Source: Prorocentrum cordatum (Eukaryota; Sar; Dinophyceae; Prorocentrales; Prorocentraceae). Taken from it: a stretch of 33,500 bases of DNA. Below, in pieces: positions 1-10,362 of this stretch. Position numbers and translations under genes: made by a program. The stretch spans positions 1,327,493-1,360,992 of the forward strand of contig CAUYUJ010000891.1 in NCBI GenBank assembly GCA_963575745.1, read 5' to 3'. The notes below the pieces were generated by a model that was given only the letters and a program-made list of their open reading frames with translations, made no database searches and was not told the DNA's origin. The stretch's first letter is position 1. The number at the start of each line of letters is the position of its first letter.

Positions 1-1340
1 AAGTGCACGTGCTTCATTTTAGCCAGGGCGCTTTGTCGTTGACGTTGCAAAATGCGCGGCGGAAGCGGGGCGCGTCGCACATCGCGCGCGAAAGGGCGAA
101 ATGTCGCTCTCTCCTTAGCGCCGCGCATAGTTAACCTGAAAGCTGCGTGTCCGTCATGGCGCGGCGCACAGTTTCGCTCGCCAGTTCGCGGGACGAAGGG
201 CCACGCACGAGCGGTAGAAATTCTGCGCCCGCCAAAACCCCGTTCAGATTTCGCATAACGTGGCGCTCCAGTGCTCATGGCATCCCGCCCCTATCAGCCG
301 AAAAGGTAGGTGACCGAAAAACATGGTTGAACGAAAACGTGCCCGAAGTTGTGACCGCAACGCCATGCGACCGAAATGGTGCACCCGAAGCTTAAATCGC
401 ATGGGTTTCGAACCAAACATGTCGGACACACCCGGGCGCGCTCGGTAAATCGCGGGCGCCAGTTTCGGTCACACTCGGGCGGATTTTCGGGCACAGTTTC
501 GGCCACGATGACTCCCTGATAGGGACGGGGCTACGTGACAATTTGAGCGCGGCGCACATTGTTTCGCTCGCCGACTCGTCGGACACGGGCCGCGCGCGAG
601 CGGGCGAGATGCAGCTCTCGCCACAGCCCCGCGCAGAGTTCGCCTGCCACTGGCGTCCCCGCTCAGGCGCGGCGCACATGTTTTTGCTCGCTGAGACATC
701 AGACACGGAGGCGCGCGCGAGCGGGCGAAGGTCGGCCCTCGCCCAATCGCCACATGTTTTTCTCGTGAAAGTGGCGCTCCCTGTCTCGCGTGCAGAGCAT
801 TCCTCTCGTGCACCCAAGCGTTGGCAGCGGGGCCGGGCGCGAGCAGGCGACATGTCACCCTCGCGGGAGCTCCGCGCACCGCCCGCCCGAAGGTGGCGCT
901 CGTCGCGTGGGCGCGGATCACGCACGTCGCGAAATTACCACATCGTCCGCGCCGGGGTCGCGCGCGGGCGGGCAAATGTCTCGGAAGCTGCGGTCGCGCC
1001 GAAAAGCGCGGTGTATATGTCGCCACGCCGTCTTTTCCGACGCGTGGCCTTGCGTCTTGGGGAAGGCGCCGCGGCCACCAGGGCAAATTCCGCCTCGGGC
1101 TCGGCGGGTTTGCAGTGGGGTTTGCTGCGGTGCTGGCTTCGTCGGCTGGGGCGCGGGACGCAGGGTTTGCCATGGGTTTGCCTTGGTGTCGGCGTCGTCC
1201 AGTTGGGCACGTCCGGCGACATATGAGTCGTTCGCCTTTGTCTTTGGATGGAATCGGGAGCGGGGGCGCGCGCGAGCGGGGCAAGCGTCGCCTGAGCGCC
1301 GCGCGGAGTTCGCTTGAAAGCGGCGCCCCCGTTCATGCGC
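1..1340. repeat. Degenerate tandem repeat, unit about 123 bp
   Basis: A recurring module can be followed by eye: a GCGCGCGAGCGGGCGA-like core followed by a (C)TCTCGCC-like stretch, GCGCCGCGCAGAGTTCGC, GTGGCGCTCCC and GCGGCGCACA(T)GTTTTCGCTCGC. Core positions near 83, 206, 591, 713, 837 and 960 are spaced by 122-124 bp or multiples of it; another core lies near 1265. Copies are strongly diverged and the stretch 290-540 is hard to align. The long overlapping open frames on both strands here are a by-product of high GC and repetition, and I assign no gene. Confidence 0.55.
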
Positions 1341-1450
1341 GACACCCAGAATTATCTTAGGGTTCAGCCCATGTCTTTCTCACGCCAGGTCGTCGAAAGT
1401 GAGGCCGCTCGCGCGAGTGTTGTGGAATTGTTAGGTGGGAGCGCGCCCGT

Positions 1451-1868
1451 CTAACAATTTCCAGTTGTGGCAGCAGTGGACATTATGTGAGGGTGGGAGT
1501 GGGCAGGGCCTCTGGACTCGTTCGAGCTTGCTGGCTTGATCATTGATCCTGCTGGTCGTTCAGCTTCTTCCTCAGTGGCCAATTGGGCCCAAGCGGCGCT
1601 AGGTGCATTGCGGAGTGATGTGCTTCCGTCTTCCATCATGCACAACCACCATTGCTGCTCCCCCTCTGCATTCCGCACCACACGGGCGACCACGTTCAGC
1701 TTGCGATAGTTGCTCGCTCGACGGATCCGTTTTCTCCAGCGCAAAATTTTCAATTCGTTTCGCCGTCAACACGCGCCACACTTCCAGCCCAGCATTGTGA
1801 TGCTCGCCAGCGAGGTGGAGGCTAACATCCGTGTGCGGGGCTAGTAGAGGGCCCGCAAATCGAGTCAC
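1451..1868 (-). other. Possible decayed coding fragment, unrecognised
   Basis: Two overlapping minus-strand frames (1753-1451 and 1868-1599) have locally protein-like composition, for example NVVARVVRNAEGEQQWWLCM in the first. They could be one exon with a frameshift, or a piece of an old retroelement. I recognise no domain and see no clear start or splice sites. The rest of 1345-2690 holds nothing I can identify apart from a C/G homopolymer-rich stretch near 2177-2222. Confidence 0.2.
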
Positions 1869-2689
1869 ATTTATGTCTCAACCGTGCGATCGTCGAGCGA
1901 GGCTGATAGCGAGGACGAGGTTGACTCGTGTGTCGGCAAAGCCAGCGTGCAATCTGACGAGGCTCAGGCCGACCTTTCATGACAGAGCGAGTGGTGGCCT
2001 GCACCTTCGTGGAGCCTTCTTTGGTCTGAGGTGGGCTTCCTCGCGGAGGCCGCGCCGAGCGCCCTCGGCGCAGCCGACTCCGCAGAGCTCGACGCCGTCA
2101 GACTCCGATCGGGTTGCTGCCGTGCCCGCTCTAGTGACTCCAGTGACCCACGTCCGCCCCCTTCAGACAGTGTGCTCGGGGGGTGGGGGGAAGGGGTCAA
2201 ACGGCCCCCCCTCCCCCCCCCGAAGGACGGCCGTCTCGCTCACTCCCACCAGCCCTCCCGCCACATAACCAGCACCCGAGTCTCAGCATGGGCAGAGCCC
2301 GCCATCGACAGACATCGGGAACCAATGAAGACGCCAGCCAGGTGCGCGACGCCCGCGAGGTGCGCCGCGCGTGCCAGGGTCCCCCCAGCATCCTTGTCAA
2401 ATAACAATTCAAAGTGATTGAGGGTCCGCGCAGGATTAAGATTTTTCGGCAAAGTGTGTTTCTTATAATTGTTTGGTGGATCATGGGCCTGCGTTCAGCA
2501 GGCAACATGCTGGCAACTGCTTACGAAAAGGCCATGTTCAGTTGTCATCTGGTGCCCGTGCATGATCCAGATCTTGTCGCAAAGTACATTGTTCATTGTT
2601 TGGTCAACTGTGGAGGGGTACGTTTATAAGGAACAGTGATAAACCACTCCCCGATGGGGAAGACGGGGTGACACACCTGACTCGTTGAA

Positions 2690-3480
2690 CCACCTACGCC
2701 CAGAGGGCTGGTGGGAGTCGCCCTCCGATCCTCATCATCATCTTCCTCTGCTTCTTCCTCTCGTCGTCCATTGCCTTCCAGTGATCGCCCCTGCGGCCGC
2801 AGGCACTCTGCTTGACGTGCGAGCCCCTAGCGCCATGACGATCGCTCTAGGGAGCTTCGTCGTGGCGAAAGAGGCGTTCAGCGACTACTCGGTCGACGAG
2901 GGCTACCTGGTGCCCAACGGTTAAAAACAGTCAGGGTCACGGCTCTTCATGGCAGGGTTGCGCGATCAGGTTCCGCGCTGTTGCATTGTTTCTCGGGAGT
3001 TGTTCTGTGTCCATGTGTCGAGCAGGAACTAGAACTTCAGGCACTTCTGGTGCCGAAGGCAAAGGCAATGTACACGCGTCAAGACGGTGTTCGCAACACT
3101 CCCACTTCGAGTCAACCAGGTGCCCTGAATGGGCAGGCGCGCGCAATGAACACACAGAGCGCGCAGCGCACGGCGAGGTGGGATGCACGTTTCTGTGTGT
3201 CGGCGGGGGCGCAGACGCTGCGTCTAGGTCGGCTATCGGGAGGGCGCGCCGATGGCGAAGGCCCCATGCAGCCGGCGAGGAGGGCGGCGAAGCGACGGCA
3301 CAGGATGGCACGGGGAAGTGCCCGCGCCCGAAGCAGGACCCGCAGTGCCAGCAGCTGCAGCAACCCGACTGGCGCATTGGCGGGCATGTCCCGACACTGC
3401 ACCAGCTGGCACGCCCAGAACACGCCCAGATCTCCGACAATTATGATCCCAGATGTCCATCGTACGGGGAAAGTCAAGAC
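2690..3480. other. Unassigned sequence
   Basis: No recognisable gene, RNA or repeat. Several open frames overlap on both strands without any family signature, as expected for GC-rich DNA. A short CATCATCATCTTCCTCTGCTTCTTCCTC pyrimidine-rich run lies at about 2731-2762. Confidence 0.3.
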
Positions 3481-3482
3481 AG

Positions 3483-3550
3483 AGGTTTTTCGCCAGTTTC
3501 GGCCTTGCGGAGCCCTCGCCGGGCCCCAGGACCGTCAACAGAAAGACTCA
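3483..3550 (+). repeat. Single arm of dispersed repeat D
   Basis: The stretch with TTTCGGCC ... GGGCCCCAGGACCGTCAA matches the left arm of the long inverted repeat at 23787-23935 (TTTCAGCC ... GGGCCCCAGGGTCATCAA) in the same orientation. Other single-arm copies are at 3640-3925, 7650-7730 (plus) and 6880-6985, 9062-9160 (minus). The identity is moderate, so these are old copies. Confidence 0.55.
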
Positions 3551-3639
3551 GCATTAACAACACGCCGTGGGGAAAGGCTCGCGACTTCCGAGGAACCCGT
3601 ACGGACAACATCAAGACATCGGATCTCTCGGATGTTTTC

Positions 3640-3925
3640 CATCCCGGCGATCTCCCTCGATGCTGTCCCATGGGGCCCGTCATCAGGCCCAGGGCCATCA
3701 AAAACGATCCAGGACGCATACAGTGCCGTTTTTAATACATGTTCCGCGTGCGGATCATGTATAAAAAATGCAGGGATTTAGTATTTAAAACAACAATGAG
3801 TTCATACATACATCATTCATAAACTAATCATTTTTGTAACCCTATATTTTGACAAAAAAAATCCAATGTATTAAAAACTGCCCTGTAACTACCCCCAGGA
3901 AGGGGCTCGGGAATTCTGGAGCCGC
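3640..3925 (+). repeat. Dispersed repeat D copy, split by a MITE
   Basis: 3640-3720 and 3888-3925 together match 23810-23925: CAGGGCCATCAAAAACGATC with CAGGGTCATCAAGAATTGAT on the left, and CCCCAGGAAGGGGCTCGGG with CCCCAGGAAAGGGGTCGGG followed by GCCGCGGA on the right. The two halves are adjacent in the other copy, and are separated here by the 165-bp AT-rich element at 3721-3885. The other copies therefore serve as the empty site. Confidence 0.65.
3721..3885. mobile_element. TA-flanked 165-bp MITE (Tc1/mariner-like)
   Basis: Terminal inverted repeats are 20 bp: CAGTGCCGTTTTTAATACAT at 3721-3740, and its reverse complement with two mismatches at 3866-3885. Both ends are followed directly by TA (3719-3720 and 3886-3887), the target duplication used by the Tc1/mariner superfamily. 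The element is strikingly AT-rich against its GC-rich surroundings and has no coding capacity, so it would depend on a transposase made elsewhere. The superfamily is inferred from the TA and the CAGTGC ends only. It sits inside a copy of dispersed repeat D, so it is younger than that copy. Confidence 0.75.
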
Positions 3926-3998
3926 GGACTGCACAAGTCATGCCGGCGGATGGCGCCTTGGCCTGCGGTGGCAGCTCAGCCAGGGAAGCAATGCGACC

Positions 3999-4038
3999 AC
4001 CAGCCCGGGAGGCATCCCACCAGCCCGGGAGGCATCCG
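3999..4038 (+). repeat. 20-bp tandem duplication
   Basis: ACCAGCCCGGGAGGCATCC occurs twice in a row with a 20-bp period. The rest of 3926-4570 shows no gene or recognisable repeat. Confidence 0.8.
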
Positions 4039-4574
4039 GCGCTTCGGGTGTTTTTCGACGCGCGGGCCCCTGGACCTCCCAACCCGGCCCTCACTGAGCA
4101 CGCTCCGCCTGTCGCAGAGTGCTTGCTCGCACACGCCCCAAGAGATAAGTGCTTGCCTCGACGCCATGAAGCTTATTTTAGCCCCGATGCAGCGGATCCT
4201 GGCCACTTGCGAGCAGCTACTCTGTGAGTAGTTCGGCGGCGAAACCCGAACCCTGCCCTCGCCGATCAACGGTTCAGGCCACTCGATGGGCAGCAGGAGT
4301 AGGTTTCGGAATTTGTCGAGCACGTGGCGAAATCCGAACCCCTGCCCCTGCCCCCCACCGATTCAGGAGAGCCGATGGTTGGTGGGGGTGTGGGGCCTGG
4401 ATGTCGCCACCTATCGGGTGTTGCTAGAAGTGCCCTTGGCCCAAAGTGCCCTCAGGATTACCCAGGAAGCCCCCACGGCCTCCTTACAAGGCCCAGAGGG
4501 CCTCAGTGGCCCCCAATTTGAGCGAAAAACTGGGAGCACCTTGGGCCAGGGGCACCTTCCCTGAGATCCTGGCG

Positions 4575-4700
4575 ATTCAATTTTTTGAGCCCCGCGCTTT
4601 CGATTTTTGCTCGGGCCCCGTGACCCTCATAGATCGATCCGGCTCGAAAAATGCACAGAACGATGGGGCCTAGGGCTCCAGGCGTGATTGTTTACGATCC
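4575..4700 (+). repeat. Copy of the repeat D interior
   Basis: It shares the string CATAGATCGATCCGGCTCGA and a following GTGATTGTTTACGATC with 5130-5275 (CGCAGATCGATCTGGCTCGA, GTCATGATTTTTAGCGATG) and 24060-24185 (CACAGATCGATCCGGTCTGA, GTGATCTCCTACGATG). In the last copy this stretch is the spacer between the arms of the long inverted repeat. Confidence 0.55.
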
Positions 4701-4871
4701 TTGCAGGGCCGCCGCGTGGTGTGCCGACGGGCCCCGAAGGGCCCGAGGCTCGCCTCTACTATGCAGGCTACAAACGGCGCCAGGGCCAGCCGACCGGACC
4801 CTTCTCGAGGCGGCAGATGGGAGCCGGCTGATTCGGCAGCAGAGCACGGGAGCCCGGTGTACCCTTTCATT

Positions 4872-5003
4872 TCCGTCTTTAGCGTCGACTAGCGTCGATT
4901 AGCGTCTGGGAGTCGATGAGATAGCGCCGAATTAGCATCGGCTAGCGTCGATTAGCGTCGATTTAGCGTCGATTAGCGTCGACTAGCGTCGATTAGCGTC
5001 GAT
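4872..5003 (+). repeat. Short tandem block of TAGCGTCGATTAGCGTCGAC-type 12-mers
   Basis: The 12-bp unit built from TAGCGTCGAT and TAGCGTCGAC is repeated about ten times with small changes (TAGCGTCTGGGAG, TAGCATCGGC). No gene is seen here. Confidence 0.8.
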
Positions 5004-5054
5004 CCGCAAGAGCCCACAAGCTGGTATGAGAGGCTCCACTGAGTTGCCACCGAA

Positions 5055-5625
5055 GGCGGGGGGTCCGAGGTGGCCCCAGCACTGGTACCGGCGAGGACCC
5101 TGAGATCTTGGCGTGGCGATCTTATCACAAAGGGCGTGTTCGCCCAGCTTCGGGCCCCGGGACCCTCGCAGATCGATCTGGCTCGAGAGGTGACGCAGAG
5201 AGATGGTGTCCATAGGGTCCCAGTCATGATTTTTAGCGATGTCGCAATTTCTTTGCAACGTCGGGTGCAGGGGCAGATGGGGGCCGGCGGGGGGTCCGAG
5301 GTGGCCCCAGCAGTTTTGGGCCCATTCACCGTTGCAAACGGATCTGGGGTGCAAAACGACGTCACCAGATGGGCCCCGGGAGGGGCCGAGGGATCGATTC
5401 TGGCCCTCCTGGCCGAGCCCTTGGGGCCCAACCAGTTCAGACCCCCGGCCGCCTCCAAGCTCCAGACACCTGGGCGTTTTCACCAGCCCAGCACAGAGCG
5501 CGGGATGTCTCGCACCCACCAGGCAGCGCCAGTCGGGAAGCATCCACAGCCGGCGCTGGTGCTTGAGATCCGACGTCGCGGAAAAGTGCAACATCGCTAA
5601 AAGTCACGATTGGCGTCCTAGACTT
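5055..5625. repeat. Repeat cluster with a 27-bp direct and an inverted copy
   Basis: A 27-bp stretch beginning GGCGGGGGGTCCGAGG occurs exactly at 5055-5081 and 5286-5312. Between them, 5130-5275 is a copy of the interior of repeat D. Part of that copy (TTTTTAGCGATGTCGCAATT, about 5229-5248) recurs inverted at about 5565-5625 (GTGCAACATCGCTAAAAGTC). This suggests a rearranged element with one inverted end. No coding region is recognised. Confidence 0.55.
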
Positions 5626-5629
5626 GAGT

Positions 5630-5779
5630 CGGGCCTGTCCCTCCACAGGAGGAATATTCAGAAATAGTGGAAAAAATAGTCCGGGGACGATGTTGTGACT
5701 ATTTTTCACAATTTTTGGGCATGCGTTTGACTATTTTTCATGTGTCGTCCAAAATCCGCCTGTAGGAGGACATGCCCGG
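5630..5779. mobile_element. 150-bp MITE-like element B
   Basis: Imperfect inverted arms of about 50 bp: 5630-5681 starts CGGGCCTGTCCCTCCACAGG, and the reverse complement of 5729-5779 starts CCGGGCATGTCCTCCTACAGG. Both arms end inwards in AAAAATAGTC. There is no open frame of note. The left half recurs at 28170-28232 inside intron 2 of the elongase gene. The target duplication is not clear, so the family is unassigned. Confidence 0.6.
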
Positions 5780-6860
5780 CCTAATCCGTCTGCTGCACGT
5801 GCCGAGCCCGATGGCTCTGTGAGAGGGCCCGAGGGCCGGAGCTCGGCGACAGCGCCCGCCGCGAAAAGTGCAACGCCCCGGTGCGCACAGCATGGGCAGC
5901 TCGGGAGCGAAGGAAGGACGTACACCTTAGGCGATGCTTAAGAAAACCTAAGTTTTCGGCCAGAGTCTCGATTATTCTTAACGTTTCAATGTAAATCCTA
6001 AGATTTGAATGGAAATTTTTGGTTTTTATTAAAGTTCTGAGACTATGACTTTCTTAACCCATGATTTCTTAAGCATTTCGCAGGGTGTATACGCACATGA
6101 GACCAGGTCGGTTTCGAGAGTGCGCATTGCACGAGCGTTCGTCTCGCGAGGCTGGTCTCGCGGATTGGGCGCCGTGTTCGTGTACGTGGTCGGGCGCGCA
6201 CGACCTCGACAGGCTCTCCAGCAGCGCATGCCAGGCATCGAGGGAGGGTCGACCACCCCGACCCCTATAGGTGGCGCTTGCTAAGCGGCCCTGGGCGTTC
6301 ACTGAACAGCCCTGACCCGTTCGACTCCTTCCTCGGGTGCGTTTACTAATTACACGGCTTCGCCTGTCGGGGTGCTTCTTTTGAGGGTGGTTCTCTTGCG
6401 TTCTGCCCTAGCCTGTCGATTGTCGTGGCTTCCAAGTTTCCTGCATGGCCGATGCCTCTGCCTTTCGGGGCCTGCCTGCAGAGTCCGACACGCGGCCCAG
6501 CTCGGCGCCCGGCAAATCGGGCCTGGGGCACAGCCCGAGGCAGAACCCCGACGTGCGGCCCACCCTCGCCCTCGATGGCCCAGGGCAGTGTCCGCGGCCC
6601 GATGGACGGCTGTCTTGGATCCAGGGTGACGGCGAGGAGGTCTTCGTTCTTGATGCGCCTGTCCGCCACATGTCTTGTCTGAGGCACAGCCCGAGGGTGT
6701 TCTTTCTTCTCCTGCTGGGAATAATAATAATAATAATAAACTCGTCCTTCCCCTCCTCGTCCTTGCCCTCCTCGTCTTCTCCCTCGTAGCGGGCGTCTTC
6801 TGCTCGACGTTTGCGCACATGGGGAACACCCAGACGTGCGACGTCCTGTTCTCAATACGC
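5780..6860. other. Unassigned sequence with an AAT microsatellite
   Basis: 5930-6070 is locally AT-rich with repeated CTTAAG/CCTAAG motifs. (AAT)n lies at about 6719-6740, followed by a CCTCGTCC-rich run to 6785. No frame carries a recognisable domain. Confidence 0.3.
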
Positions 6861-6879
6861 GGTCACCAGAAGTCCCAAC

Positions 6880-6985
6880 CCTTTTCCCGGGGCCGGTTTT
6901 TTCGTCCCGAGAAAGTTTTTGACGGTCCCGGAGCCCAGCGAGGGCCCGCAGGGGCCGAAAGTGGCAAACAAATTTCCGTCCTGAA
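6880..6985 (-). repeat. Single arm of dispersed repeat D
   Basis: CCCTTTTCCCGGGGCCGG, TTTCGTCCC, TTGACGGTCCCGGAGCCC and GGGGCCGAAA run in the same order as the right arm of the inverted repeat at 24225-24308. Confidence 0.6.
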
Positions 6986-7017
6986 TATTTTCACGACGCG
7001 AGCATGTCTGCGAAGGG

Positions 7018-7085
7018 AGGAGGAGGAGGAGGAGGAGGAAAAGGAGGAGGAAAAGGAGGAGGAAAAGGAGGAGGAGGAGGAGCAG
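7018..7085 (+). repeat. GGA microsatellite
   Basis: An almost pure (GGA)n run with a few AAA interruptions. Confidence 0.95.
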
Positions 7086-7143
7086 GTGGCAGCCTCCGGT
7101 AAAGGCCCACGCGGCAGCCTCCAGGCCACCTGCAGCCCGCGCG

Positions 7144-7163
7144 CCGCAGCCATTTTGGCTCGG
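7144..7163 (+). other. Possible second spliced-leader relic
   Basis: CCGCAGCCATTTTGGCTCGG matches the first 18 nt of the dinoflagellate spliced leader (CCGTAGCCATTTTGGCTC) at 17 positions, including an exact 14-mer. It has no GT donor after it, so it is not an intact SL RNA gene. It could mark an old integrated cDNA, but the downstream sequence (7164-7430) is an extremely GC-rich CGGCGACGGCGCC-type region with no recognisable protein. The near-palindrome AGCCATTTTGGCT could also arise by chance. Confidence 0.4.
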
Positions 7164-7649
7164 CCGCGGGCGCGCGACGCGAGGCCGCGCGCGGCGGAGC
7201 CGCCGCCCACGGGCCCCAGGACATGCGCGCGCGCAGGGGCGCGCCCCCCGAGAAGAGGGCGAAGCGCGGCGACGACGCCTGCAGCCCGCGCGCCGGAGAT
7301 GGCGCTGGGCCGCGGTGGGCGCCGCCGGGCGGCCCCGGCGGCGACGGCGACGGCGCCGACGGCGCCAGGCTGGCGCCGGCGACGGCGCCGACGGCGCGGC
7401 CGGGAACGGCGGCGGCGGCGCGCTGAGTACCCAGACTCGACTAGGCGTAAGAGTGACCTTTCGACGGAGTGACCTGTGGTGCGGGCACAGGTGGGCCCCC
7501 AGATGGCTGAAAGAGAAGCGGTAGCAGCGGCCTGCGCGCTTGCTGTCTGGCCCCCCCGCGGTCCCAAAAAGCCGCGCACCAAAGGTCACTGTTACCCAGG
7601 GTCACTCTTGCGTGTAGCCGACAGACATGAGCGTGTCGCGCAAAAATCA

Positions 7650-7730
7650 GGATTGGGGGGAGGTTTTTGGTCATCTTCGGCCTCGGGGGGCACTCGCCGT
7701 GCTCCGGGAGCGTCAGCAGAACAACGCGGG
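7650..7730 (+). repeat. Single arm of dispersed repeat D
   Basis: TTTTTGGTCATCTTCGGCCTCGGGG ... CTCCGGGAGCGTCA aligns with 3483-3550 and 23795-23850 in the same orientation. Confidence 0.5.
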
Positions 7731-7739
7731 ACGGAAGCC

Positions 7740-9050
7740 TGGTCCTGGAGAGGGTCCGGGGCTTCCAGGCACCCCACACCGACAGAAATCCGGACGTCGC
7801 ATGGCTGGTTGCGGAGGGCGCGTTCTCGCAGTAGGTATGTCCGCCGCCAGAGCTCGGGGGCTGCCCCAGGTGCGCTGCTGGCCCCGGGTGCCCCCCGCTG
7901 TTTCGCGCCATGTTGGAGCTCCCAGGGGCCCTTTCAGGGGAGGGAAGCTGAGACAGCGGCAGTTGATGTTCGGAGGGCCCGTCGTCGCCACGGCTGGACG
8001 CAGCTCGGAAAAACTGTTGTGTTCGAACCCCGGGAGGGGTCCAGGGACCGATGTTCAGTTGACGACGTCTCAGCTTGCCCTGCTCCGACTCTGTGCCTCG
8101 TGAGGGCTCTTGGGAGCCATCTTGGCCTCCTCCCTGGTGAAGCTGGGGTCACCTCGGGCCAGGGCCACTGTAATTATCCGCATCCAGCGCCTCGGAGGTC
8201 GCGGCCAGGGGCCCTGGGGAGCGGGCGTAGTCAGCTGCCCACCCATGTGGACGGGAGGGTGCCCGTGAACGTCTGCTGCTCCCCATTCCAGGGCGTGGGT
8301 CTCCCGAGATGATGGATTTGAGTGCTTTCTGGCGGCGCAAGGTTGGATCACCCCAGGGGGTGCTGAGGGGGTGATTGGATGCCAGGGTGGGTCATCTCTA
8401 CATCAACCTAGCCTGCGAGTGGGCGACAAGTGCCCTGAGCCCTGAGTGCTGTAGAAGGGCGCAGAAATCTGGGCCAAATGGGCTCCGCCCACTCACTGGA
8501 GCCATCCAGCTCCCGAATCCGCTTAGGGCACTTGCCTCTCACCCGTGAGTTAGGTTAGCTGGACATAACCCGCCTCAGCATCCGCTTAATGTTGGCTTGC
8601 GATTAATGAATGATGCCCCCCCGGGCCTGATGAATGGACCTCGCGCGGCGCGAAACAATTGTGGAAATATAACTCGCACCAGAAGGTCGACGGCGCCGCC
8701 GAGGGGATCGTGTACTCCCTGCACGGCAGCCCCAAAGCGATTGCGTTTTTTCGTTGTGGGGACCATTTTGAAGTCCCCAGGAGGGATTAGCTCCTCGCAC
8801 AGGGGCGCGGGGAGGGCGAGGGGAGGGGGGCCACCGAGGAGGCCCTTCGGGAGAGCCCTGCGCGCCGCCACGCTGGTCCTCGGCAGGCTGTGCTGCCCAG
8901 CTGGGAGGGAAGCAGAGGGGAGAAGCAGGCAGGCAGGCTGTGCTGCCCGGCGCAGGGGACAATTTTTTTTGATCACGCGCCCCCCGTGCCCTGATTGATT
9001 TCACAAGCCGACATTGCCCAGACCCCGGAAGGTTTGTTTTGTTCATGACG
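7740..9050. other. Unassigned sequence
   Basis: No gene family or RNA is recognised. A roughly 20-bp direct repeat GGCAGGCTGTGCTGCCCRGC occurs at 8882-8901 and 8933-8952. Confidence 0.3.
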
Positions 9051-9061
9051 TGGACCCGACC

Positions 9062-9160
9062 GGCTTTATTCAGCCCTGGGACTGGTTTTCTGCAGCCTGG
9101 GGTGGTCTCTGGCAGGCCTGGGGCCCAGAGGGGGCCTAGAGACCGAAAACGAATTGCCAA
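9062..9160 (-). repeat. Single arm of dispersed repeat D
   Basis: The reverse complement reads TTTTCGGTCTCTAGGCCCCC ... GGGCCCCAGGCCTGCCA, matching the order of motifs in the left arm at 23787-23850. The following 9160-10100 holds no recognisable gene; it is less GC-rich than its surroundings. Confidence 0.45.
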
Positions 9161-10106
9161 CACACATTCCCGCCGTGTTGTTTTTCACGACGCGATGGGC
9201 TCGGCATCGCTCGGAAGTGTGTATGTTCTCGGCGAGTCCATCGAAGAGCATCTTGACTCACCTGGTGAGAAATGACATCACGGAATCGAGAAATACACGG
9301 GGAATGGACTTCTGAGCGATGGCGAGTGGGGGTCTGAGTATCATTTCAGATGAGCAAGAGGTCATGATAATGATACGTTCCAAGATTTACCAGGCCTCCA
9401 CGACTTCCAGTCTTTCGAACCTCACGTTCCGCGCTGGCTGCGCCGCCAGATATTATGGCAATCCTGGAACGCATCTTGAGCCAATTTGATCATGACATAA
9501 TTTTCGCCTTATGATTCGCCCATATCCCCTCAGCAACCTCCGCGGTGATCCACGAAGGCGAGCCCTCGCAACAGGTCCTCCCTGTTCGGGCACATGTTCC
9601 AGGATCCCTACGGGCTTGACGACTCGTCTCCAATCAATGTACGAAGATCGCGCCGCACAAGCACATTAAACATGGCTGCGCTCGGTGTAAGTCCATACAG
9701 AGCGAGGTAAGTCCAGAGATGTGCAAATTAATCAAGAGACATCGTGGAAGCCCCAGCGCGAGTCGAGAGTCGGCAGACGCCGTTAAGTTCTCTATGTGAT
9801 GGGGGTTGTGGGTGGGGATTTCTGTTTGGGGAAAGGTGGAGCCCCCGTGCACTTCCATGCTTTCACAACAGTGCTGTAATACTCGCGCCATTGCGAGCTT
9901 CTCCACTTCTCTAATGGTTGTTGCACCCGCTCGGTCTGCACCGAGGTGGTTGTAGTATCCAGCTGCCTGCGGCAAACCCCGCCACCGCGCCCGCCTGTGC
10001 AACAGCGCAGCAGAAACAAGGCTGAGTGTAGTCTCACCACAATTCCGACGAGTAGTCTGCATTGGGGTGGTCGTGATCCCGACCCCGTTTTCGTCCGCGC
10101 GGTAGG

Positions 10107-10192
10107 AGGAGGAGGAGGAGGAGGAAGAGGAGGAGGAGGAGGAGGAGGAGGAGGAGGAGGAGGAGGAAAACGAGGAGGAGGAGGAGAAAGGG
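10107..10192 (+). repeat. GGA microsatellite, the LINE insertion target
   Basis: (GGA)n ending in GAGGAGGAGGAGAAAGGG (10175-10192). The same 18 bp recurs at 15124-15141 immediately after the LINE, followed by more GGA-rich sequence. The simplest reading is that the LINE landed in this microsatellite and duplicated the 18 bp. Confidence 0.85.
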
Positions 10193-10193
10193 C

Positions 10194-10214
10194 CCGTTGC
10201 CATTTTGGTTCAAG
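10194..10214 (+). other. Relic of the dinoflagellate spliced leader
   Basis: CCGTTGCCATTTTGGTTCAAG matches the conserved DinoSL CCGTAGCCATTTTGGCTCAAG at 19 of 21 positions. It abuts the target duplication on the left and the element's 5' UTR on the right. In dinoflagellates, nuclear mRNAs receive this leader by trans-splicing; a genomic copy indicates that a trans-spliced transcript was reverse-transcribed and integrated. Here the template appears to have been the LINE mRNA itself. Confidence 0.8.
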
Positions 10215-10362
10215 ATATCTTTCGTGGGTGTGGCAGCCCACTGCAGTGAGCGATCCTCCTGTCAGAAGGAGGCGGACTTTATCTACACACACACACACAC
10301 ACTCCGCATAGTCTACTCCCACTCTTCCCATCTTCTCCACTCTGCCAGGACGACCTGGCCCG

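Noticed and set aside
7985-8030. GTTCGAACCCC as a tRNA T-arm
   Set aside because: No acceptor stem, D-arm or anticodon arm could be fitted around it.
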